Made by a program: the position numbers and the translations under genes
From: Struthio camelus
Lineage: Eukaryota > Chordata > Aves > Struthioniformes > Struthionidae
NCBI RefSeq assembly: GCF_040807025.1
Contig: NC_090943.1
Coordinates: 23,589,213 to 23,653,212 of the forward strand
Length of the DNA: 64,000 bases
Reading direction: 5' to 3'
In this document: one piece after another, positions 12,601-24,600 of the stretch
Numbering within the stretch: the first letter of the stretch is position 1
How the letters are laid out: each line of letters opens with the position of its first letter
Notes under the pieces: model-generated
Database searches by the model: none
What the model was told of the DNA's origin: nothing
What the model saw: only the letters and a program-made list of their open reading frames with translations

Positions 12601-15600
12601 CATGGCAGAATGCTATAAAGCCAGAGATAAAGTAATAGGGATATCTTTAACTTCCTGCATCCCTGAGTACAATTAAAATATCTGAATTCATTCTTTTCAA
12701 TTTGTGTAAATCTACACAATTTGTTTATGAATTTGTCTTTATAACTCAAATTCAATGGGAAAGAAATTGTACCTTTTTTAACTTCACAAATCCAATTAAG
12801 TAAATGTTCACAGCTCAAGTCATTCCAGCGCATTTGGGGTGATTTATTAAACATCACACAATGTTCAGTTTCTTCATGGTTGTTGGGTTCATCCTCATTC
12901 CAGTTCTCATAAATTACCTGTGTTGGAAAATACATCTCTATTACTACGTGCTTTGAGCTGAGTGGGAGTAATCGAGATTGCCATCGTTACACAGTTTCAG
13001 GGTCTCATCATCCCAAGTATCTCATTTGTTGGATCAACAGGAGTTCAGAGGGCTGCGAGAGGGCTGTGGAAGCCATCCTGATCAGTGCACCTTCCCCATC
13101 GCTCCCCGATGTGAAAGGTGAAAATATCATTTTATATAGAAAAGTAAGTATCTGGTGGAGGAAAAACTGATGGGTATGTTTATCTCTCTCTGTTACAGAG
13201 CTAGCGGCCTGACTTCTCTTGACTGACTCACAGCAGTGCCCCTCTCGGGGGTGCTATGAAGAACGTAAGAGCACGGAGAGCGGAAGATGGGATATGGCAT
13301 TGTCCCAGGGATGAGATAGAGGCAGAGGCAATTTGGAGCTTCCATTAGAGCACTAAGACATTGCTATCATTTAGCACTGCAGCTATTCAGCTGATGGACA
13401 AAGCGCTGCCACGGACCTGGCAAAAGTTTAGAAGGGATTGGAAAAAAGCCCTAAAAAGGTGAAAATCTATGTATTATAAAAGCCAAAAAGGCAATTACTG
13501 TCCAACAAATAAGTACTCACAGGAGAACCATCAATCCAGGTAAATCCTTCGTCAGGATTTAAGCGAAACAAACCTATCCAGAAAGCCTGAGTGTTCAGTC
13601 CTTTATCTCTAAAAAAAACATACAGTATAGATACATGAGCGTAGAAAGAAAGACCATGATATAAGTGCTGGAATGCATGAAAACATGCTGCTTTCTGTCA
13701 CATCTGAACGGGGAGGTGGTCCTCCACCCCATTAAAAGTTCATTATAAACCCACAGCCAGGGATACTGCTTGCACCCTTTCTCACTGGCTCACATCTGTG
13801 GTCTGTGGTTGGGACTTTTTATATCAAAGACTTGTTATACTGAACATAATTTAAAGGACTGTTAAGTAGTATGGAGCTATTTCGGGCACCCAACTGCACG
13901 GCTGCTGCATAGCTCTTAGCTGCAAGCAGGAGTTCATGGAAAGAGGTTTTGGCAAAAGTAAAATATGAATTGAGTGCTTTTTTTCCTTGCATGGGTCATT
14001 TTACTTGACTTACTATACTGAAAACTTTTGAAAAGCCCTAGTAAAACATTTGGACAAGAGTTTAAAAAATGGTCAGGTTTTACCACATTCTCCATCAGAA
14101 GCACAGATTTGGAAGTAGAAAAAAGATACTTTTCCCACCTGTTTTCCACTGTAGCTAGATATGCTTTGCTCTGTTCACATGTCTTATTTGCTTCTGAGAA
14201 CGTTACAAACGCAGAGCTCACCAAATAGCAGTGAAAACTATGTCTTTTCCAACCCTGTTAAAAAAACAAGGTTCTTAATGTGAAATTGAAAGATTACAGT
14301 ATAGAAATTAGCTATGCTGTTTTATACATAAATATTTGATGTTGAATTTGTTGCTGTAACTAAGTTTAGGAAAAAGATTAGATGAAGCAGATCTGCCAAT
14401 AAACAAACAAAAGTTGTTGGTTTTTGTTGCTGCTTACTCCCACGGAAGGCCTTTTTTCATTTAAGGAATGCCATTAAGATATGACTCTCCCTTTTTTATC
14501 TGTACATGACTTTTCAAATTAAATTTGATTGTGCTATTTGTTATAGCTTTCCAGTGCCCTATAAGGCTGGGATTTTGCAAACTTCTCGATCCTCCTGTGA
14601 CCCACTCAGGAGGAAGTTGCAGTTTCAGCCTTCCAGAATTGCAGGGTCTAACACAATGGAAAAGCAAAAATATTTCAGTACTGAAGTGGGTTCGTTCACA
14701 TATTAGCACAGCTCCCCAAAGCCACTGCAGCCAGCTCTTAAGGGAACGGGTGAGGAGACTTTTAGAACCAAGAGGAATCCAATCAGCGCTTGGTTGTGGG
14801 GAGGATAGAATAGGGATATCGCTAAAACAACCTTTTTTCTTTCTTCTGTTAGAGGGGTTTATGACGACCAGTGCAGATGTAATGATCTTCTGATAAGACC
14901 ATTTTTTTTGCAAAACTTACTAGTTTGGAAAAAAATGACCTGCTGATAGCAATCAAAGGCCAACTAAATAGTCCATTGGTAGAAACATCGTACAGAAAAA
15001 AATGGTCCTTTTCTGCTTTGAAAATATTTTCTTTCTTTTATAGCTACTACAATAGTTGCTATAGTTGTATAGTAAAGACTTCAAATAGACAGCAGATCTG
15101 AGATAAGAGGTAAAGTGGATTTTGGTAATTCTGCATGTACTGTTTGGCTAAGAGTCTAAACAGAGCAAATTTTAATGAAATTGTTATTCACAAGAGATAT
15201 GTGCTTTTGTTACAGATGGATCTCCTGGGAATGGAGAGAAAGGAGGTATTCATATATATGTGAATGAATCTTAACTGTATTTTCTTGAGTATTTACAGAG
15301 CAAAAATAAAAACTATGCTAATTATACTAGTAACATGCTAGTAGGAAAAGACTGGGTTTCCTCAGGAGTACATTCTTTAGAAGATACAAACAAATAGAAG
15401 GACTCTAAAAAAAAGCAAAAACCGGTAAACTCCTTAATTCTTCCCAACATAATTCATGAGAGAGCGTTTACTCTCTGGCAGCCTGGGTCCTTGATCTTCT
15501 CTTCCTCAGGGGATTGGGATGAAGGCTTCTTTTTACAGATGTAACCAAGTTTCTTATCACAAATATCACTTGCCCAGTATCCATCCTAGAATAGTATGGA

Positions 15601-18600
15601 GAAGAAAGGAATGTAAAAAGAGGGACATTCATAAACCTAAGAAAACTTGTATTTTCTTCTGCACTCACTATAAGTACACTGAAATATGTTACCTAGGAAG
15701 GCTGTAGGATAATTGCTGGTGATGCGCAAGAAAAGGTAGACACATCTGTCAGGAGTGGTTTAAGATACATTGGATGCTGCTTTGAGATGAATGGATGAAA
15801 TAAATGACGTCTTAAAGTCTCAGCTACTTGTTATCATAACTATCTGTTTCATGAGAGGGTTTATAAAGATACACCTCATCTGGGAATAATGGAAACATTT
15901 ACTACAGTATTATTTCACTATGCTTATGGTAAAGAGATCAATGAAACAGTAATAATGCGGGTCTGAGCATATCACAGTAAGTGTGGCTATTTCATCCATC
16001 AAGGAGAAGTTTCTGTGAAAATGACTGATTTTTTTAAGAAAGGAAGTATGTAAAAATTACAGTTGAAATAGGGGCTTTTTTTCCAGAAAATCTGGTTTGA
16101 GCTCAACTCTACTGATGCCTAATACTGGAAAACATCAATATTATTCTATGTCATAACAGTTCTGCATTTTAAATTTGTTTCTTTTAAAATTCATGACATT
16201 GTATGCATGTGTAAATGTGTCTAAAACCCAAACACCTATATACTGCAAGACAACAAAGGTTGTGAATCAATCATTGCTGCAGCCATCAGAATAAAGCTAA
16301 TGTGAAACTTCTGGATCAGGCTTTTCAGCAGATAAGAAATTCGAAAGATAGCATTTGGGGAATGCTACCTCACTGTTTCTGATCACAGCTGTCCTCTGAA
16401 AGTCTCATCTGGTTGATGCCACGCCTACGAGGAAACCTATATTAAGGTGAGATTTAAAGCGGCTCCTAGACAAGTTTGCAACGGAAAGTAACTTCAGCCT
16501 GAGGTAGTTATTACTTTGCCATTCTATAAAATGACCACAGCGTTATACCTGCCCCTTCATGACAACACAGTTCTCTAGACCATTTGCGTAGGTGGGCTGT
16601 CTACGTTGCCATGTGGTGAACGTCACAGGAGTCCCATCACTCCACTCAAAATAGAAGTGAACCTTGAGATCGTTCAGACCAAGCCATAGCTCTTCTGTTG
16701 GCTCTGAAGCACAAAAAGAAACTGTTTTACTTATGGTCTGCTATGCGATACAGTGAGCATTTTCACTTTTGAAACAAACAGGGACTGGCTAGAAGTTGGG
16801 ATGCGCTATGCAAGAAGATAAGTCTCTGTGTTTTGCCAAAAATATTGGTTCCCTCTAGGATCTGCAGTAAGAGTTGATTTGGCTTGCAGTTTAAAGGCCT
16901 CAAATTCCTTCCAGAAGTGCTGAATTTAGTAAATATATGGCTCTTTATGGCTGGTAGACATTTTTGGCAGACTTTTTGAGCATCTGTGACTTAGAACAAT
17001 GAAATAACTCCTAACACCAAGGCTGGTATAGTCCATGGCTAGGTGTCTCCCTCCTATCAGGTGAGCCAAGCCATGAGGATGTTTGCCAATACATCCCCTT
17101 ACCTGAGGGACTAAAAGTTAGTGGGAGTTCCTGCTGTGCAATACTCTTTGCCTGTTCTTTACCTAATCTGATCCCTGCAAGCGCTTAACTCAGTTTCCAC
17201 TGTTTTCAGTGGGGAAACCGCAGAGCTAAAAGTTGAGCAGGAGGTTAAATTTCTTGTTGATTTGGAGCACAATTCTGAGGATATTGAACACAGAATAAAG
17301 ACACAAAAGATGCAATTATTAGCAATCTTTATGTGTTTCTCTTAGGAATAAAGGGTTTTTTATTTTGCTTTAACACTTTTAATGTTTCAGAATATAGATT
17401 ATTCCTTGATAAATATAAATATACTTCTATGTACCTACAATAGCAGCAGCATAAAGGAACACCATAAATTAGATCCAGGCTTGGGCTTGTGACATTTCAG
17501 AGGAAGCTTTAACATTTACTACCAAGCTCAGCTTTTATGTTACAGATGGGGCAAATAAAAAGCAGTCATATAAATATACTCACTGTAACCAAGCTGTGAC
17601 ACTAGAAAGCTGTGTTCAGCAATATTGTGAACACTTGCCAGATCTCCATCTTGCCTCTTACATGAAGTCAGAGCATCTTTCCATAATTTAGGGTCTCTTT
17701 GAATGGCATAACAGTGGCCTGCATATGGCCACCAACCATCAGTGCATTTAATAGGTCTCCATTTCTCTGAAATGAAAGCACAACTGTTTCAGAGCAATTT
17801 TATAAAGAGGAAAATAAGGGAGCCTAGAAAGTGGTCTCTTTAGCGTTTTTTACAAAAGTAGGACTACATGAATATATATAAGATAAGGTTAGAAATTCAA
17901 ATACATTCAAATGAAAATCAAATATGATTGAGACACAGTATGTCAAATATGCAAATAAAATGATAAATCTTTTAAGCAGAGAAGCATTGAAAATTGTCCA
18001 AACTGTGTCAGAGATACAATTTTAAACAATGCTCTGTGAGGAAAGAGGGGTCAATGGAGACTTCAGTCCCTACCCTGTTTTCCCCCTGGAGCAGTAAGGT
18101 CAGTGTATCACGGTCTCGCATACTGCATAATATTAGGCCCTACCTCCTGTTAAATGTCTGTTATTGAAAACACATAATTTTCAGATACGGCAAATCAAGA
18201 TGTAATTCTTTGGTAACTGCATCTCAGTAATCAGCGTAAATTAGTGCAATAGTTTTCATATATATTAAGTCAGCAGCTTTTTATTACTTAGATTCCTAAA
18301 TATATTTAAAAGTTTGGCATAGGTTAGCTTTAAAAATAGAGTCCCACATTTCTTTTTAAGGCTAATACTGGAGTAACATTGCTCTGAAATAATCTCTTTA
18401 CTGTCTTAATATAACTCGTCTTTTAAAAGTAGCATTTATAACATTCCCAGATGACAGCCGCTAGCAGATCCCTTCTGCATGTGGCATGTTCACAAACACG
18501 TTGCTGTGTCAGTTGGGACCTTAGGTTGGGTGGCTCACAGATGAGACGTAGCTGGTGTGAATGCTGCTGCTCCTCCTGCTTTGCTCATATGAATGTGTTG

Positions 18601-21600
18601 TTTACAGTAATATTAGAGTAACTGTAATTGCTCATTTGGAGCAAGTGAGAAGCATAAAATTACTGCAATACTTTTGCAGAGGTGGTTGTTGGCCCTGGTT
18701 GGTGTCACAGAGCAGCTTCTGTCTGTCTTGCTAGAATGAACAGTAGAATAATAAAATTCTCCCATGGACAATTAATATACAGTGAGAGGATGTTTTGTGA
18801 CAGGCAATATATAAAAGTGTGAGTGTGCATATATATGCATAAATATACATAGATGCATAGCTGTGTTTTTCAAAGATTTTTTTTAACATCTTTGTTGAAA
18901 ACTGATGTTGCACTATATGCATCCTTTGCAAATTTTACAAATTGCTCTTTCTAAAGTTAAAAAAAAAAGTTTATTTTTATTTGATTAACCTACCCTTGGG
19001 TATGCTATTAGACTTTGAACTGGAGTTTCTTTTTTTACAGATGTAGCCCAGTCTCTGATTGCATTCTTGGTTTTCCCATTTAGCATTCTTTTTGGGATTC
19101 ATCACTCCACAGATTTTCCCAGGGACTGAGAAAGGACTTCCTTTGAGTAAGAGAGAAAATAGAATCTCTGCATAAGCATATCAAAAATAGATAACAAGAA
19201 TTACCAAAAGATCACATTATCAGTGGGTAGATCAACTTATTGTGATTTCTTAAATGCTTGCTATGAAGAGTGCCTTCTCTCATAGGATAACTGCTGTTGT
19301 TGCTTTTAAGATGCTGCTTTGAGGTGGAGGGAATATTTAAGTTGAGTGAGATGGATGACCCTCCATTGCTTTTGTTCCAGGACAGTGTTAGGAACTTCCT
19401 ATTTCTTTTCTTAATAGTCTGGCACACACAGACAGAGCAGCTGAAGCAGACTTTTTCCTGTGTCAAAAACTTGTTAACTTTAAAAACATTCCATTTTAAA
19501 CAATTGCATCCCTTTAATCTGTGTCAACAATTTCACAGTCATACTTTTCTATAAAACTTTTTTTTTTCTCTTTTCTGTTGGATATGAAAGAACCTTTAAG
19601 CAGCAGAGGAAACCGCCTGATACAGAATTTTTGAAAACGTATAGCAAACTTGCATTTTTCCTTTACTGCCTTGTAACTTTTCCAAAACGAGACAGTTGAA
19701 AATGCTGGTAATGGAATGAAAAAACCAACAAGGAAGCAGGAGAACTAAAAAGCTGTAGATGATAGTGTATTCATTGAACTCCAAAAGAGGAAAAGAAACG
19801 TCAGGATGATTTTATTTGCACTGATGCTGAAGTCAAGTGCACAAAATGCAGTGCCGCAAAGGCAGTGCCCCATTCCCTCCCAGCAGAGACCAGGGGCGCT
19901 TTAGCTGTGCCACCACTTTTCTGCGCAGACAGGCACTGGAGACGTACGCCAGGGCAGCAGGAGGCAAGATGCTCACCCTCCACAAGTGGAGCTGTCGCTG
20001 CTGCGACAGGCGCACCCCTGCTTAGTGGGGCGGCCACGGCCAGCGGCCAGGCTGCTTTGCCCTGGTGCCAGCAAATCCCTGTGCCACCCACAGCCACCAG
20101 CCCTGGGGCTGGGCTTCCTCCTCGCTGCACAGTTGCTCTCCCCACAGGAGGAATGCCACAAACCCAGCCCCATCTCTCTGCCTTGAGGTAGCCCGGGGCA
20201 ATTTTGCATACACTATGGAGGAATTATGAGCTGCTCTGCAAGGCTCTCAATAATATTTAGAATTTTTCCAGAAGACATAGTACCATTATTTTTCTAAATA
20301 TTTTGCTACTTTTGGAAGATTTGATTTATATGTATACTTTTGGATAATATGTTCTGGAAAAATTCTGATCTCTGATCTCTAGGGTAATATTTCACTCCAA
20401 ATAATATTCTCCTTTCATAAACAAGCTCTTTGCTTATATGAGGGGGAAAAAAAGAACCTGCTGCGTGCTACAGATGATATCTACAGTGAACTTGGTAGCT
20501 TGAAAAGTGAACCTTTAAAAATAAAGGGCTAGATCTTCAGCTATTGCAAATCAGCATGGGCCCCCTGAACTAAAAGTGCCTAGGCTAGTTTTTAATCAGT
20601 TGATGTCTTACCAGAATCTGTTCAAACATAAAATAGAATATAAAATAGAGTTAATTCTTACCTGGAGCCCAATTTAAATATCTGAAAGGACTGCCCCCAG
20701 CCCATTGCCATCCACTGTTGAAATTCAAAGCGTTCAATCCAATCCAGAAAGCAAAACTGAATTTTTTAATTAGCTCTAGATTAGAAAAGAAAGTCAGTGG
20801 TAGCTTACTAGCCTCGTTATTACCAAGGTCATCTAAAACAAAGAATGCCAAAAATAAGAAATTTACATTACTTAGACTAAATCAGTCCAAAAATTTTCCT
20901 TCCCACATTTACTGAAGTACATAGACTAAACATGTAAAGCATGTAAATGAATGAATATAAAGGTGGCAGAGATCTCTTCTGGCTAACGAAAAGGGAAAAT
21001 TAGCATTTTATTTCACTACTTGAATTGACAGTTTACTTCTCTCACTTTGCCAGCAAGTCCCATTTCATTAAAACATGAAATATAACAAAACTCCCCTACT
21101 TTCATTAAGGAATTGTGCTAAAATGCTACTGTAATATATCATGGAATATACTCATCAAAAAAGTTGCAAAGATGCTGCCCTAATTAGCTGCTTCCTGGCC
21201 TTTTTCTGTTAGTGTTTTCAAAGCCACCTTCATGGCCACCTTCATCACCGAACTGATATCATGATCCTCGCATCATGAAATGCATTGAAGTTGTTTGGAG
21301 CTTATGTATGCGCTGTGCCCATATAAGGACAAAGCTACCCATCATCATATGTTCTCCTAGAAAGATTAATAATCCTTGAAACACAGAGGAAAAAGGTTAA
21401 TTTGAGGAACAGAGTGCATTGAATGAGAGCCCTCAGCAGGGAAGGCAAGTGGAGGATGCCTTCATCTGGGACGGGCTGCAGAATATGCCCTAGGTCCCAC
21501 CTGCAGCACACTGGTGGGATGCGGTCGTTTCCCTCCCTGAATAGGTTTGGGACCAGTCCTTCATTAAAAAAAAAAAAAAAATAGCTAAAGGAAGGGCAGT

Positions 21601-24600
21601 TCAGGGCATCTTATTTTGGTTGCTGCTGACCAACCCGCTGACCACTTGTCTTTCCTCAGTGAGTAGGAAGACAAGGCAGCTAACTGAGTTGTCTAAAGTT
21701 TTGTGGTAGGAAAACTCCCCAGCAAATTTTCAGGTGTTTCTCTGTCATTTACCTCCCATATATGTTTGCTCGTGTATCTCTGTGATGCTTAATAGTTCTG
21801 CATTTTGCTGCTGACAGCTTTTTCTTGCTTGGTGCCAAGTTAGAGCTGATTCTGAGTTTATCTGATAGAGAACACCAGCTGAAACATCTTCTATCCAAAA
21901 TCTTTCTGTGTCATCTGTAAGGGGAAGTAAAACAGAACACTGCTATTAGCAGAATGACATTGCACCAACTAAAAATATATCAATTAAGTGATATTTGGTG
22001 ATGTAAAATTTCTAACTATGCACAGCATTAACTGTATGATATCCTGGGCACCTGGAAAATTGAAATCAGACTAGTAATATTTTTAAAGGTATAATTTTTG
22101 AATGTAAAAGCATTATTTTAAATTTCTAAGTTTTTAGGGTGAGTGAATAGTTATCTAAAGTTTACTTTTATCCACTACATGTAGTACTAGGTAAATTAGG
22201 TATATATGTTTATTGAAAAAAGAGATTTCTGGTTGAAGTCAGAGGAAGAAAGCAAGCGTGTAGATGAACTATGATGCTGGAGGCTGTTCATACTCACAGG
22301 GAACTCCCTGTTAGCTCATCATCAAGAGAAGTAACTTGTCCAAAAACTGCAGAACCTGGCCCTTGACAGCCCAAGGAGCTATAGAAACAGTGTGTATAGC
22401 GCTGTGTTCAGGTCAGCTGAAGTCTTTGCTTGCAGAACCGCTCTTAAAACTTGTGAAACTACTGTGTCAGTGGGAAAGCAGCCAGTGAGGAAAGTGAAAT
22501 CATCTGTGTCCCAAGGTTGTGGAATCGCAGACATAGATGTAGCATGGAAGATAGTTCAGAGATCAGAGGGGAAAATAATTTTATCAGCAGTGCTTTTGTG
22601 TAGACAAAATAGAAGCCATAGGAGACAAGAACACAATAGGAAATGGATGTTAAAGAAAAATAAACAGTACATAGCAATTTAAGTGTGAATTGACCTACAG
22701 GGCAGGCCTGAGGAATAAAGAACAATGGGAATTTTGGGAAAGGAAAGTAGCCTTGATTTGTGCCGTTCATGACATGCGCTTTAGTCAAGTAACTGAGATG
22801 TCTAAGAGCCTCTTCACCTCTCTGGTCTGCGAAGAGAAACAGCCACCTCCAATAGGTGAATCACAGCTTGGGTGGACTGAATCACACTCTGGAAGTGTTT
22901 ATTTTTTCACACACTAAAGAGGGAGCACTCGGGTACTGGGCTTAGTTTTCAATCAGATTATTTTCATTTGGGCTACTCTGACAAGGTTTTTCACGAGGGT
23001 GAGCAGCTGATACATCATAATGGATCTGGTGGCTCAACAGATGATTTTCTCAGCAATGTTTCATGATAAGTTAATAAATACAATGCAGGACTTACTTTTT
23101 AGTGGGCAAAATCCATACAATTTATCAGCATCAAAGTCTGCAGTTGTTGCACACCAGAGCCAGCCATCTGACCTACCAGCATCTGTGCACTCAGTGAATA
23201 GTTTGCCTTCATATTTGAAAGGGAATACACAAGGTTGTCCATTGGCATTTCCTCGTAATGTAAAGGTATCTAGGGAGAAGAAAGACTTAAGAGGACATAC
23301 GAAAATGATCATAAAAGGATAAATCTAACTTTCTAAAAATAGATCTACCAATCTATCCATCTCTCTCTCTGTCTACCTATCTACTTATCTCTGAATCTGT
23401 TTAGCTATCTGAAATTTAGAGGTTGCACCACCTTTTTTTTTAACTGTAATTGTATCATTTCTTTTCCCTTGTGTAGCTAAAGTTATTAAATTGTTGTATT
23501 AGTAAGCTTTGAATTTTAAACGCTATGTTTAGAGTTCAGAGAGATGCTCTAAATATTGAAGAATGTATACACCTTTTAGGAAAGTCTAATCCTGACCTGT
23601 GGTGACAAATGGCTGATGAAACACAGTTCCTGATGCCAGAGCTCCCACAAGTAGATCTCAGACATAAATGAGTTCACTGCATTGTGGTATTCTGTTTACT
23701 TCAATAGGTTCATTCTATCATTCAATTTTTTCATTAACTTTAAAAAAATGATGACTGAAAAGGGTAGCTGAACAGAGAGAATATGGATCAGGTTGTGATA
23801 GGTATCACTAGATAGTAAAAATGTTAGTCTTCAATGCACATTTCTCTACTTGTTGAGGTTTGGCAGTCTTGCAGATTTGTACTCAACTCATTCTTCAAGG
23901 TTAGCAGTGCTACATCTTTATCAATTTTCACGCATTGCAGGAGAGTCATTTTTTCCTGAAATTTCCAATATCTGCTCTCGATCTCACATTCACGTGAACA
24001 CACTCATCCATTCAGTTCTACATACATTACTGCTTTACCATTTCTTTCTGTGTATTTATACAAAATGAGTGGTATCTGTCTTTAAAATAGAACTATTCTT
24101 CCATTTTGGTCAGATTGGAGGGGAGGAGCCAATTCTTTCTTCTCATACCTCACATCTTGCAGTAGAAAGGGAAGCTTGTACAGCTAACAGCTTCAAAACC
24201 TTGAGATTCATAACTGCACCTCTGGTGTGGTGGGGAGGGTAAACGGAGAGAGCTCCATGCTTCTGCTTCTCCCATCACCCTCCCATACAATCCGTTAAGA
24301 ATCTGATTTAATATCTCCAAAGAAAGAAATTTCCTTGTGAAGATGCTCTTCTTCTTACCTCCTTTTTCCCTAGTAAGCTTATATCTCCTCTCTTTCGTTC
24401 TGTGAATCCAGAGCTGCCAGAATAATACCCCACATACTCTCTATATTCTATATCAAATCTTGTATCATATACAGAATAGTCAATCTTTGCATTAAAACTA
24501 CCAAGCTGCTCAAGGCAAAGCATTTTCATATCTAGTTTAACACAAAACCAACAGCAGGAAACTTACCCAGTGACTGCAATGTACAATGCACAAGGGAAAG

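Noticed and set aside
14461..14913. 150-codon minus-strand open frame, one of the longest in the window
   Set aside because: It lies in the gene B intron before the hybrid CTLD, overlaps plus-strand open frames, shows no domain signature and has no homologous counterpart at the gene A position.
19801..20213. Several overlapping 60-114 codon open frames on both strands
   Set aside because: They come from GC-rich composition that lacks stop codons; no start context, splice partners or family similarity.
20776..20832. 19-codon upstream extension of the gene B CTLD1 middle exon using the acceptor at 20833
   Set aside because: The inner acceptor gives exactly the gene A exon length and alignment; the extension adds residues absent from the family.
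24308..24529. Minus-strand open frame of 73 codons right after the gene B signal exon, with an AG at its start and GTAAGA near its end
   Set aside because: It would need an intron of about 35 bases, ends in phase 0 while FN2 needs phase 1, and has no resemblance to the cysteine-rich domain.
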